Shown here: positions 36,887 through 46,085 of the stretch, one piece after another
Layout of the letters: each line of letters opens with the position of its first letter
Position numbering within the stretch: position 1 is the first letter of the stretch
Assembly (NCBI RefSeq): GCF_013266735.1
Contig: NZ_JABSNU010000002.1
Coordinates: 620,001 to 684,000 of the forward strand
DNA length: 64,000 bases
Source of the DNA: Pedobacter foliorum
GTDB lineage: Bacteria > Bacteroidota > Bacteroidia > Sphingobacteriales > Sphingobacteriaceae
Direction: 5' to 3'
Program-made: the position numbers and the translations under genes
The notes under the pieces: model-generated
Told to the model about the DNA's origin: nothing
Database searches by the model: none
The model's input: only the letters and a program-made list of their open reading frames with translations

Positions 36887-37696
36887 ATGAACGAGGAATT
36901 TTATCTTCATATCTATAATAAACAGCTAGAAATTGAGGCTGTACCTTCTAATCAGGAAGTTGCCGAATGGGCAATGAATTTGATGAATTTGTTGTATCCT
37001 GAGCGCTTAACCTCTCCAGATTACTCAATTAATGAGATTAAACGTTTGTTTCTAAAACAAGAAAAAGAACTTGTTAGGATATTAAATGGTACTAAAGCTT
37101 GTGAGAATTGTAATAATGAAGCTGTAGCAAGAAAGATTTTTGAGAGTATTCCGGAGTTGTACAGAAGGATGAATACCGATATTTCTGCCATCCTTGAGGG
37201 TGATCCGGCGGCTAAAAGTGAGTTTGAAATCATCAGAAGCTATCCGGGTTTTCTGGCAATTTCTTTATATAGAATTGCACACGCTTTATTGCAGGCTGAA
37301 ATTCCGATTGTGCCTAGAATCCTGACAGAATATGCCCATTCTATTACGGGAATTGATATTCACCCAGGTGCTGTAATTGGTGAGTATCTTTATATTGACC
37401 ATGGAACAGGTTTAGTTATTGGTGAAACTACTGTGATAGGTAATTATGTAAAGCTATATCAGGGTGTAACCCTTGGTGCACTTAGTGTAGAAAAGTATAT
37501 GGTAAACATTAAAAGGCACCCAACAATTGAAGATCATGTGATCATTTATTCGGGGGCAACTATATTGGGTGGCGATACTGTTATTGGAAGTAATTGTATT
37601 ATTGGTGGAAATGTTTGGTTAACTAAAAGTGTTCCTCCACATTCAACTGTATATCATCAGTCGGCAGTTAAGGTTATTGAAACCAAACAACCTTAA
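36887..37696 (+). CDS. cysE: Serine O-acetyltransferase
   Basis: A 269-residue enzyme making O-acetylserine from serine and acetyl-CoA, the first step of cysteine synthesis. A helical N-terminal domain (1-140) precedes the left-handed beta-helix (about 150-260) of hexapeptide repeats. The active-site histidines are H159 in GIDIHPGA and H172 in YIDHGTG. It is followed 50 nt later by cysM. The N-terminal half is of the EpsC-like type found in Bacteroidota. Confidence 0.94.
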   Translation: MNEEFYLHIYNKQLEIEAVPSNQEVAEWAMNLMNLLYPERLTSPDYSINEIKRLFLKQEKELVRILNGTKACENCNNEAVARKIFESIPELYRRMNTDISAILEGDPAAKSEFEIIRSYPGFLAISLYRIAHALLQAEIPIVPRILTEYAHSITGIDIHPGAVIGEYLYIDHGTGLVIGETTVIGNYVKLYQGVTLGALSVEKYMVNIKRHPTIEDHVIIYSGATILGGDTVIGSNCIIGGNVWLTKSVPPHSTVYHQSAVKVIETKQP

Positions 37697-37746
37697 TCGT
37701 TGAGTCTTTAATAAAATTGTAAATCAGAGTAAACCGTAGATTAATA

Positions 37747-38619
37747 ATGGGAAATATTATTGAGTTTGTTGGAAACACCCCACTTGTAGAAATTCAGAAA
37801 TTACATACCAATCCGAATGTTAAGATCTTTGCTAAACTGGAAGGGAATAATCCAGGAGGTAGTGTAAAAGACAGAGCCGCCTTAAATATGATCCGCAGTG
37901 CGATAGATCGTGGTGACATTAAAAAGGGTACAAAACTGATTGAAGCTACAAGCGGAAATACAGGGATTGCTTTAGCCATGATTGCAGGTATTTATGACCT
38001 GGAAATTGAGCTGGTGATGCCCTCTAATTCAACCCGCGAGCGCACCTTGACTATGGAAGCCTATGGCGCAAAAGTTACCCTGCTTGAGTCTATTGAAGTC
38101 TGCAGGGACTACGCTGAAGAGAAAGGTGCTCAACCAGGTTATTTCCTTTTAAACCAATTTTCTAACCCTGATAATTACCTGGCTCATTATAAAACTACAG
38201 GTCCTGAGATCTGGAAGGATACCAATCAGCAGATTACACACTTTGTAAGCTCTATGGGTACTACAGGAAGTATTATGGGTAATTCTATGTTCTTAAAAGA
38301 AATGAATCCTGAGGTACAGATCGTTGGTTGCCAGCCAACTGAAGAATCCTCAATTCCAGGAATAAGAAGATGGCCTGAGGCTTATCTTCCAAAGATATTT
38401 GATCCGACCAGGGTAGATAGGGTAATGGATGTTTCTCAACAGGAAGCAACAGAAATGGCCCGTAAGCTTGCTAAGGTTGAAGGCATATTTGCCGGAATGA
38501 GCAGTGGAGGTGCGCTTGCCTGTGCTTTAAAACTTGCTGAAGAACTTGAATCAGGACTTATTGTATTCATTGCCTGCGATAGAGGCGATAGGTATTTAAG
38601 CAGTGATCTTTTCGGGTAA
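37747..38619 (+). CDS. cysM: Cysteine synthase B (O-acetylserine sulfhydrylase)
   Basis: A 290-residue PLP enzyme of the beta-family. The PLP lysine is K41 in GGSVKDRAAL. The substrate loop is EATSGNTGIALAMIAG, and the phosphate-binding glycine loop is SSMGTTGSIMGNS. ACDRGDRYLSSDLF at the C-terminus is typical of CysM. It makes cysteine from O-acetylserine and sulphide (or thiosulphate) and pairs with cysE directly upstream. Confidence 0.94.
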   Translation: MGNIIEFVGNTPLVEIQKLHTNPNVKIFAKLEGNNPGGSVKDRAALNMIRSAIDRGDIKKGTKLIEATSGNTGIALAMIAGIYDLEIELVMPSNSTRERTLTMEAYGAKVTLLESIEVCRDYAEEKGAQPGYFLLNQFSNPDNYLAHYKTTGPEIWKDTNQQITHFVSSMGTTGSIMGNSMFLKEMNPEVQIVGCQPTEESSIPGIRRWPEAYLPKIFDPTRVDRVMDVSQQEATEMARKLAKVEGIFAGMSSGGALACALKLAEELESGLIVFIACDRGDRYLSSDLFG

Positions 38620-38630
38620 CAAGCTTGTAA

Positions 38631-38644
38631 CGATAACGATTGCG
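38631..38644. promoter_or_regulatory. Possible LacI-type operator upstream of uxaB
   Basis: CGATAACGATTGCG is an imperfect palindrome around a central CG with CG ends, similar in plan to CGCAAACGATTTCG near kdgK. It lies about 80 nt upstream of the tagaturonate reductase start. It is a weaker match than the boxes near GH20 and GH109. Confidence 0.4.
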
Positions 38645-38720
38645 TAAATAATTTCCTCCTAAAACAATCATTCTTTATATTAATTATGTAGAATTGTTTT
38701 AGACAGAGTGAAATTTCAAT

Positions 38721-40217
38721 ATGACTATTTCTAAAGATATTCTAACCAGTATAAAAAATGAAAACGTTATCATTCCTGATAACGCATTGCTAAATCTTCC
38801 TGAAAAGGTATTGCAGTTTGGAACCGGTGTTTTGCTACGTGGGCTTCCAGACTACTTTATTGATAAAGCTAACCGTAAAGGTGTGTTTAATGGCAGGGTT
38901 GCGATTGTTAAATCAACCAGTAAAGGCGATCTGAAAGATTTTAACGCACAAAATGGTTTGTACACTATTTGTGTAAGGGGACTTGAAAACGGACAAACCG
39001 TTAAAGAAAATATTATCTCTTCTTCTATCAGCAGGGTTTTGTCGGCGGATAACGATTGGAACGAGATATTGAAAATTGGGCAGAGTCCGGATCTTCAGAT
39101 AGTTGTTTCTAATACCACTGAGGTTGGGATTGTTTTATTAAAAGAAAACATTGATTTAGCTCCTCCAGTATCCTTTCCTGCAAAGCTATTAGCCGTGCTG
39201 TATGCTCGATATAAGGCACTTGGCGAAGCTAAAGAGGCTGATATTGTTATTGTCGCAACCGAATTAATTCCAGATAATGGAAAAAAATTAGCATCTATTG
39301 TGTTTGAACTGGCGGCATTTAATGAGCTTGAACTTGAGTTTATAAACTGGTTGAAAGCTCATGCGCATTTCTGTAATTCTTTGGTTGACAGAATTGTGCC
39401 GGGAAAACCAGATGATGAAACATTGCAAAAGCTGGAAGAGGAATTGGGGTATCATGATAACCTGTTGATTATGGCTGAACCTTATCGTTTATGGGCTATT
39501 GAGGGGGATGAAAAGGTTGCCGAACTGCTTAGTTTTAAAGAAGTTGATAAGGGTGTAATTGTTAAAACTGATATAGAAATATACAGGGAATTAAAGGTAA
39601 GGCTGTTAAATGGTTCTCATACTTTAACATCAGGAATAGCTTATTTAGCAGGTATTGATACTGTAGCAAATGCGATGGCAGATCATGCGATAAAAAGCTA
39701 TACTGCAAAAGTTATGCAATCTGAAATTGCTCCGGCAATACCTTATGAAGTTCCCGGTGATGAAGCAATGGTTTTCTCAGCGGCTGTATTGGATAGGTTT
39801 GCAAATCCATATATTAAGCATTTGTGGATCAATATTACTTTTCAGTATACCATGAAGATGAAAATTAGGATCTTACCTGTTTTAAATCAATATTATAAGC
39901 TGTTTAATAAGGCTCCTGTAAATATGGCTTTTGGTTTTGCTGCTTTTTTACGCTTTATGAGATCTCATAAAAAGGAAGAAAATCAGTACTTTGGGCAATG
40001 TGATGGTAAGGAATACTTAATTACCGATGATCAGGCAGCTTATTTTTATGAGAAAAGTAGGTTAAATGAGGCTGACTATGTTAATGAAGTACTGTCTGAC
40101 CAGCAGTTATGGGGAACAAACCTCTTGGAATTTGAAGGGTTTATTAAAAGTGTAGAAGAAAATTACAATAACATTATAGCATTTGGCATTAAAGAAGCAC
40201 TGACCAAAGCAAAATAG
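38721..40217 (+). CDS. uxaB: Tagaturonate reductase (altronate oxidoreductase)
   Basis: A 498-residue NAD-dependent enzyme of the mannitol-dehydrogenase family. It reduces D-tagaturonate to D-altronate in galacturonate catabolism. The N-terminal Rossmann half starts near LQFGTGVLLRGLPDYFIDKA. The catalytic lysine region is VKTDIEIYRELKVRLLNGSH, and the MRSHKKE segment is near 413-419. The length fits UxaB. It heads a run with an ExuT-like transporter and a GAPDH. UxaC and the altronate dehydratase UxaA are not in the window. Confidence 0.92.
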   Translation: MTISKDILTSIKNENVIIPDNALLNLPEKVLQFGTGVLLRGLPDYFIDKANRKGVFNGRVAIVKSTSKGDLKDFNAQNGLYTICVRGLENGQTVKENIISSSISRVLSADNDWNEILKIGQSPDLQIVVSNTTEVGIVLLKENIDLAPPVSFPAKLLAVLYARYKALGEAKEADIVIVATELIPDNGKKLASIVFELAAFNELELEFINWLKAHAHFCNSLVDRIVPGKPDDETLQKLEEELGYHDNLLIMAEPYRLWAIEGDEKVAELLSFKEVDKGVIVKTDIEIYRELKVRLLNGSHTLTSGIAYLAGIDTVANAMADHAIKSYTAKVMQSEIAPAIPYEVPGDEAMVFSAAVLDRFANPYIKHLWINITFQYTMKMKIRILPVLNQYYKLFNKAPVNMAFGFAAFLRFMRSHKKEENQYFGQCDGKEYLITDDQAAYFYEKSRLNEADYVNEVLSDQQLWGTNLLEFEGFIKSVEENYNNIIAFGIKEALTKAK

Positions 40218-40250
40218 AAAACAACCTAACCAAATACTAAACCAAATATA

Positions 40251-41618
40251 ATGAACGAAAAAAAAGTAGGTAACTACAGGTGGAGGATCTGTGCATTATT
40301 GTTTTTTGCGACCACTGTGAATTACCTTGACAGACAGGTGTTAAGCTTACTTAAGCCGCATTTGGAAGAAATTTTTGGATGGAGTAACAGTGATTATGCG
40401 AATATTGCTTCTGTCTTTCAATTTACTTACGCCATCTCCATGCTTTTTGCCGGAAGAATAATTGATAAACTTGGAACTAAAAAAGGATATGCCTGGGCTA
40501 TTATTATCTGGTCGATAGGTGCGATAATACATGCTTTTGCTATACCAATTGGTCAAGGTGTTTCTACTGTACTTGGGTTTATGGGAATTGGAGTTGCTTC
40601 TGTTTCTATAGTTGGATTTATGGTTTCGAGGGCAGTATTGGGATTTGGAGAGGCTGGGAATTTTCCGGCTGCCATTAAAGCTACTGCGGAGTATTTTCCT
40701 AAAAAAGAAAGATCCTTTGCTACAGGGTTTTTTAATGGAGGAACTAATATTGGTGCGGTACTAGCTCCGTTGAGTGTTCCATTTATAGCTGCCAAATGGG
40801 GCTGGGAAGCGGCTTTTTTCTTTATTGGTGCAATCGGGTTTATATGGCTTATATTTTGGTATAAATATTATGATAAAGCAGAAGATCAAAAAAGACTTTC
40901 TGCTGAAGAGCTGGCTTATATTCGATCAGATGACGAAGTGGATAGCTCCGGTAATGTAATTGAAGACACAGCTAAAGTGTCGTGGTTTAAGCTGCTTACT
41001 TACCGACAGACATGGGCATTTGCTATAGGTAAATTTATGACAGATGGAGTTTGGTGGTTCTTTTTATTTTGGTTACCTGCTTATTTAAAAGATCAATATG
41101 GGATGATGGATACGCAAATTATGCTTCCCCTGGCTGTATTGTATAGCATGACTATGTTTGGTAGTGTGGGGGGAGGCTGGTTCCCAATGTATTTTATAAA
41201 GAAAGGACTTGAACCTTATGACGGTCGTATGAAAGCAATGTTGGTAATTGCGATATTCCCGTTGGTGGTTCTTGCTGCTCAACCATTGGGCCATATATCT
41301 TTTTGGTTTCCTGTTTTGTTAATTGGTGTTGGTGCTTCGGCGCATCAGGCATGGTCGGCAAATCTGTTTACTACTGTTTCAGATATGTTTCCCAAAAAAG
41401 CTATTGGTTCAGTAGTTGGTATTGGGGGAATGATCGGTGGTTTAGGTGGTGTGTTTATGACAAAGTTAGGTGGTGGCTTGTTCGATCACTACAAAGCGCT
41501 TGGACATATTGAAACCGGCTATACAATTATGTTTACCATATGTGCTCTGGCATATTTGGTTGCCTGGGTATTAATGAAAACACTTGTTCCTAAATATAAA
41601 CTGATTACCGATCTTTAA
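40251..41618 (+). CDS. exuT: MFS hexuronate transporter (ExuT-like)
   Basis: A 455-residue inner-membrane carrier with twelve helices. YRWRICALLFFATTVNYLDR is the anion:cation symporter/ExuT signature, followed by QVLSLLKPHL. FGEAGNFPAAIKATAEYFPK is the conserved loop of this family. It begins 33 nt after uxaB, supporting uptake of galacturonate or glucuronate. The specific hexuronate is inferred from the neighbours. Confidence 0.88.
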   Translation: MNEKKVGNYRWRICALLFFATTVNYLDRQVLSLLKPHLEEIFGWSNSDYANIASVFQFTYAISMLFAGRIIDKLGTKKGYAWAIIIWSIGAIIHAFAIPIGQGVSTVLGFMGIGVASVSIVGFMVSRAVLGFGEAGNFPAAIKATAEYFPKKERSFATGFFNGGTNIGAVLAPLSVPFIAAKWGWEAAFFFIGAIGFIWLIFWYKYYDKAEDQKRLSAEELAYIRSDDEVDSSGNVIEDTAKVSWFKLLTYRQTWAFAIGKFMTDGVWWFFLFWLPAYLKDQYGMMDTQIMLPLAVLYSMTMFGSVGGGWFPMYFIKKGLEPYDGRMKAMLVIAIFPLVVLAAQPLGHISFWFPVLLIGVGASAHQAWSANLFTTVSDMFPKKAIGSVVGIGGMIGGLGGVFMTKLGGGLFDHYKALGHIETGYTIMFTICALAYLVAWVLMKTLVPKYKLITDL

Positions 41619-41651
41619 TTTATAATCTATTTAACCTCAAACAATATATTA

Positions 41652-43277
41652 ATGACTTTTAAAGATCATCTCGATTCAATTTTTGTTGAAGAACATGAAA
41701 TTCCAGAAGAATTCCGACTCACAGAAGAGGTTCACCAACGAGAATATTTAAGTAACGGAAAAATGCATTCCTGGAGTGGAGAAGTACATGAAGTGCTTTC
41801 GCCAATCTGTATTAAAACGCCTGCAGGATTAAAGCGAAAGGTAATTGGTACATATCCATTGTGCAATGAAATTGAAGCTGCTGAGGCACTTAAAGCTGCC
41901 GTTAATGCATACAATAATGGTAGGGGCGAATGGCCGACGATGAGTGTTTCGGACAGAATCACTTGCGTAGAGAAGTTCACGCACAGAATTATTGAAAAGA
42001 AAAATGAAGTGGTTAAACTACTGATGTGGGAGATTGGAAAATCTCATGCAGATTCAATTAAAGAGTTTGACCGTACAGTAGAATATATCTATGCAACTAT
42101 TGACGCGCTGAAAGATCTTGATCGTCAGTCGTCTAAGTTTAGCATAGAACAAGGAATTGTAGCGCAAATCAGGCGTTCGCCACTCGGTGTGGTTTTATGT
42201 ATGGGACCATTCAATTATCCATTGAACGAAACCTTTACGACATTGATTCCTGCATTGATAATGGGGAATACATTGTTATTTAAACCACCTAAGCATGGTA
42301 CTTTATTACATTATCCATTGCTTGAAGCATTCAGGGATTGCTTCCCGAAAGGTGTAGTAAACACGATTTATGGTCGTGGTAATAAGATCATTCCTAACCT
42401 GATGAAATCCGGTGAGATCAATGTGCTTACACTGATTGGTTCGAGTAAGGTGGCTAATGAACTAAAAAAACTTCATCCTAAGGTAAATCGTTTACGTGCA
42501 ATATTAGGATTGGATGCGAAAAATGCTGCAATTATAACAGCGAAGGCTGATGTTAAGCTGGCAGTACAGGAAACAGTGTTGGGAGCTTTATCATTTAATG
42601 GACAAAGGTGTACCGCATTAAAAATTGTATTTATTCATCGTAGCCTTGCAGATGTATTTTTGAAGGAGCTTTCTGAAGCTGTTGCTAAACTTAAATTTGG
42701 GATGCCTTGGGAAGATGGGGTATCTTTAACTCCATTACCTGAACAACATAAACCTGCTTATATTCAGGACTGTATTGCTGATGCAATTGCAAATGGGGCA
42801 GAGGTAATGAACGAAAATGGTGGGGCTACAAATGAATCATTTGTGTTTCCTGCAATAGTTTATCCGGTTAAAAAAGGTATGAAATTATATACCGAGGAAC
42901 AGTTTGGTCCGGTTATTCCCGTTGTTCCTTTTGACGATTTGGAAGAGACTATTGAGTATCTTATTGAATCTACACATGGGCAGCAAGTCAGTATTTTTAG
43001 TAATGACGATGAGGAAATTGCAGAGCTAATAGATCCACTAGTGAATCAGGTAAGTAGAGTAAATGTAAATTGTCAGTGCCAGCGAGGCCCGGATGTTTTT
43101 CCTTTTACAGGTAGAAAGGATAGTGCCGAGGGGACGCTTTCTGTGGTAGATGCGCTAAGGTCTTTCTCTATCAGATCTTTGGTTGCTACTAAGCTTAATG
43201 AAAATAACAAGCATTTGATTAATGCAATTGTTGATAGTAATAGCTCTAACTTTTTGAGTACGAAATTCTTGTTTTAG
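41652..43277 (+). CDS. NADP-dependent non-phosphorylating GAPDH (aldehyde dehydrogenase family)
   Basis: A 541-residue aldehyde dehydrogenase fold protein of the NADP-dependent glyceraldehyde-3-phosphate dehydrogenase subgroup, oxidising GAP to 3-phosphoglycerate. The catalytic cysteine is C320 in LSFNGQRCTALK. The NADP site includes LFKPPKHG and IGSSKVANELKK. The place of the general-base Glu of ELGGK reads LGLDAKNAA, which seems a feature of this subgroup rather than a defect. Coming 34 nt after exuT, it could use GAP produced by KDPG aldolase. A hairpin repeat with a T-run follows. Confidence 0.85.
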   Translation: MTFKDHLDSIFVEEHEIPEEFRLTEEVHQREYLSNGKMHSWSGEVHEVLSPICIKTPAGLKRKVIGTYPLCNEIEAAEALKAAVNAYNNGRGEWPTMSVSDRITCVEKFTHRIIEKKNEVVKLLMWEIGKSHADSIKEFDRTVEYIYATIDALKDLDRQSSKFSIEQGIVAQIRRSPLGVVLCMGPFNYPLNETFTTLIPALIMGNTLLFKPPKHGTLLHYPLLEAFRDCFPKGVVNTIYGRGNKIIPNLMKSGEINVLTLIGSSKVANELKKLHPKVNRLRAILGLDAKNAAIITAKADVKLAVQETVLGALSFNGQRCTALKIVFIHRSLADVFLKELSEAVAKLKFGMPWEDGVSLTPLPEQHKPAYIQDCIADAIANGAEVMNENGGATNESFVFPAIVYPVKKGMKLYTEEQFGPVIPVVPFDDLEETIEYLIESTHGQQVSIFSNDDEEIAELIDPLVNQVSRVNVNCQCQRGPDVFPFTGRKDSAEGTLSVVDALRSFSIRSLVATKLNENNKHLINAIVDSNSSNFLSTKFLF

Positions 43278-43298
43278 GGGATTTTACATCTTTTTTCT

Positions 43299-43331
43299 CC
43301 CGTCATTGATGATTTATTTCATAATGACGGG
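43299..43331. repeat. Short REP-like hairpin, degenerate copy B / terminator
   Basis: CCCGTCATT (43299-43307) pairs with AATGACGGG (43323-43331) around a GATTTATTTCA loop. Both the GTCAT arms and the ATTTATTTCA core resemble the elements at 31206 and 63929. It is followed by ATTTTGTTTTT and lies 22 nt after the GAPDH stop, so it probably also terminates that operon. Confidence 0.65.
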
Positions 43332-43473
43332 ATTTTGTTTTTCTTCATTTTAAACAACATCAATTTGCAAATTACTTCAGTATAACATGCTAATATTGCT
43401 TAATGAATTGACAGTATAATAGAATTATTATTCTGCATTATCCTTTTCTTTGCTATAACCAAATCACAATTGT

Positions 43474-44811
43474 ATGAAAAAGTTAAGTTTGCTTATTGCC
43501 GGATTGGTTATGTCATTTTCGGTATTTGCACAAAAGAATTATTTAAAAGAATCTGAAGCTGCTAAAACCCAGCGTATGCAATGGTGGCAGGATGCTACCT
43601 TTGGTATGTTTATCCACTGGGGACTGTATGCAGTACCTGCCGGAGAATACAATGGCAAAAGTGGAGGTGCTGAATGGATTATGGAAACACATAATATTCC
43701 TACGGCAGAATACGAAAAATACGCCGCTCAATTTGATCCTGAGAAATTTGATGCAAAAAAATGGGTAGAAATTGCTAAATCAGCAGGTGCTAAATATGTT
43801 GTAATTACCTCAAAACACCATGATGGTTTTAGTCTTTGGGATAGTAAGGTAACCAAATATGATATTATGGATGCTACTCCATTTAAAAGAGACATCTTAA
43901 AGGAACTTTCCGATGCGTGTAAAGCTGCAGGTATTAAGTTTGGATTGTATCATTCTATTATGGACTGGCATCAGCCTAATGCTAACCCTAAGCAAAAACC
44001 TGAGGTAGCACCAGACTTTAACAAATACAGAGAAGAATATTTAAAACCTCAATTGGCTGAGCTGATTAAGAAATATGACCCGACCATTTTGTGGTTTGAT
44101 GGAGAGTGGATTCCTGAATGGACTGAAGAGCAGGGTAAAGATCTTTACAATTATTTACGTAATCTTAAACCGTCTCTAATTATAAATAACCGTGTTGGTA
44201 AAGGACGTAGCGGAATGGAGGGAATGAATAAGTATGAGCATGCTGCAGGCGATTTTGGTACTCCTGAACAGGAAATTCTGAAAACAAATTCACAAGAATA
44301 TTGGGAAAGTTGCATGACCATTAACAACAATTGGGGATTTGCTAAATATGATCATAACTGGAAATCAGCACAAACCCTTATTGATAACTTAGTTGATGTA
44401 GCGGCAAAAGGTGGTAATTATTTATTAAATGTTGGACCAACAGCTGAAGGAGAAATTCCTGCACCAAGCGTAGAGCGTTTAGGTGAAATGGGTAAGTGGT
44501 TAGCTATAAATAAAGAAGCTATTTATGCTACTAATGGTTTAGAGAACTACAAGCAAGGTGATAACATTAGATTTACTCAAAGTAAGGATAGTAAAAATAC
44601 CTATGTGGTGTTTAATAAGTTTGATAATAATGAGTTGGTGTTAACTGAGGTTCAACCGAAAGATGGTTCTAAAGTTTACATGCTTGGCGTAAATAAACCA
44701 TTAGAATGGACTAAAAGTAACGGATCTGTTGTTGTAAAATTACCAACTGATTTACCTTGTAAATATGCCTGGACTTTAAAAATTCAGCGTAATTCTAGTA
44801 ACTCTAAATAA
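43474..44811 (+). CDS. Secreted GH29 alpha-L-fucosidase
   Basis: A 445-residue exo-fucosidase with a signal peptide (1-20, FSVFAQ). The barrel carries WWQDATFGMFIHWGLYAVPA, the SKHHDGFSLWDS motif, and the nucleophile D209 in ILWFDGEW. A C-terminal beta-sandwich completes the fold. It removes alpha-L-fucose from oligosaccharides. The acid/base residue cannot be placed securely by eye. It begins a same-strand run with an SGNH hydrolase 9 nt downstream and an alpha-galactosidase. Confidence 0.93.
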   Translation: MKKLSLLIAGLVMSFSVFAQKNYLKESEAAKTQRMQWWQDATFGMFIHWGLYAVPAGEYNGKSGGAEWIMETHNIPTAEYEKYAAQFDPEKFDAKKWVEIAKSAGAKYVVITSKHHDGFSLWDSKVTKYDIMDATPFKRDILKELSDACKAAGIKFGLYHSIMDWHQPNANPKQKPEVAPDFNKYREEYLKPQLAELIKKYDPTILWFDGEWIPEWTEEQGKDLYNYLRNLKPSLIINNRVGKGRSGMEGMNKYEHAAGDFGTPEQEILKTNSQEYWESCMTINNNWGFAKYDHNWKSAQTLIDNLVDVAAKGGNYLLNVGPTAEGEIPAPSVERLGEMGKWLAINKEAIYATNGLENYKQGDNIRFTQSKDSKNTYVVFNKFDNNELVLTEVQPKDGSKVYMLGVNKPLEWTKSNGSVVVKLPTDLPCKYAWTLKIQRNSSNSK

Positions 44812-44820
44812 TTATTAAAG

Positions 44821-46020
44821 ATGAAAAAGTTTGTACTGTGTTTTTTAGTGAGTTTAAGCTGTTGCCTTCCCGGCATTGCTCAAATTAAAACCTTACCATT
44901 TAGCAGGTACATAAAAGAAAGAAAGGGACTTTCCAATGCCTACCAGGCTATTTCAATTCAAAAAAATGCCACAGTAGCTTTTTTGGGAGGTTCCATAACT
45001 TATAATGATGGCTGGAGAAATAAGGTATGTGCTTATTTAAAAGAGCGTTTTCCGGCTACGAAGTTCCACTTTATTGCTGCAGGAATTCCTTCATTGGGGA
45101 GTTTGCCGCACACATTCAGGCTTGGCCAGGATGTGCTGGATTCAGGTAAAGTGGATCTTCTTTTTTTAGAAGCAGCGGTTAATGATCAGGTCAATGGAAC
45201 GGATAGCATTACGCAGGTAAGAGCGCTTGAAGGAATAATAAGACATGCAAGAACCAGTAATCCACTGATGGATATTGTTATGATGTCCTTTGCAGATCCT
45301 GATAAGACGAAATTGTACAACGAAGGTATTGTGCCGACCTCAATAGCCAATCATGAACTGCTTGCAAATCACTACCAGTTACCTTCAATTAATTTGGCTA
45401 AAGCTGTAAGAGATAAGCTTGAAAATAAAGAATTTAGCTGGGAGAAGGATTTTATAGATTTACACCCTTCGCCTTTTGGACAAGAATTATATTTTGAAGC
45501 AATTAAAGATCTGTTGTCTTCTAATTTTGCTTCGTTAAGTAAATCAGGTAATAAGAAACAAAGTGCAATAAAATTGCCTGTTTTATTAAATAAGGGAAGC
45601 TTTACTCGAGGAAGGTATTTAAATATAGATAACGCTGGAAACAGAAATGGATGGGAGTTAGTTAAGAATTGGACTCCAAAAGATGGGCTTTCAACCAGAC
45701 CTGGTTTTGTAAACGTACCAATGTTGGTAAGTACTGTACCCGGTTCGTCCTTTACTTTGAAATTTAAAGGTACCGCAATAGGAATAGCTATTGTTTCAGG
45801 TGCTGATGCCGGTATTTTAAGCTATTCAATTGATAATGGTGCTGAAAAACAATTAGATTTGTTTACGCAATGGAGCTCATCCCTGCACCTTCCATGGTAC
45901 CTTTTATTTGGAAGCGATTTGAACGATACTGACCATGTATTAAAAGTTACCATCAGTTCTGAAAAGAATAAGAATAGTAAAGGTACTGCTTGTAGAATAG
46001 TTAATTTTTTAGTTAACTAA
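44821..46020 (+). CDS. Secreted SGNH/GDSL-family hydrolase (carbohydrate esterase-like)
   Basis: A 399-residue secreted protein with a signal peptide (1-21, PGIAQ). The SGNH blocks are present: nucleophile S58 in FLGGSIT, N121 in AAVND, and D213/H215 in FIDLHPSPFG. A C-terminal beta-sandwich (about 265-399) ends the protein and may bind carbohydrate. Close linkage to the fucosidase suggests de-acetylation of a decorated glycan, which is inference. Confidence 0.85.
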   Translation: MKKFVLCFLVSLSCCLPGIAQIKTLPFSRYIKERKGLSNAYQAISIQKNATVAFLGGSITYNDGWRNKVCAYLKERFPATKFHFIAAGIPSLGSLPHTFRLGQDVLDSGKVDLLFLEAAVNDQVNGTDSITQVRALEGIIRHARTSNPLMDIVMMSFADPDKTKLYNEGIVPTSIANHELLANHYQLPSINLAKAVRDKLENKEFSWEKDFIDLHPSPFGQELYFEAIKDLLSSNFASLSKSGNKKQSAIKLPVLLNKGSFTRGRYLNIDNAGNRNGWELVKNWTPKDGLSTRPGFVNVPMLVSTVPGSSFTLKFKGTAIGIAIVSGADAGILSYSIDNGAEKQLDLFTQWSSSLHLPWYLLFGSDLNDTDHVLKVTISSEKNKNSKGTACRIVNFLVN

Positions 46021-46085
46021 GAGACAGTAATTTCCTGTTTAATACTAGCTTTGTTTTCTTTAAAACCAATATTAACCATTCTTTT

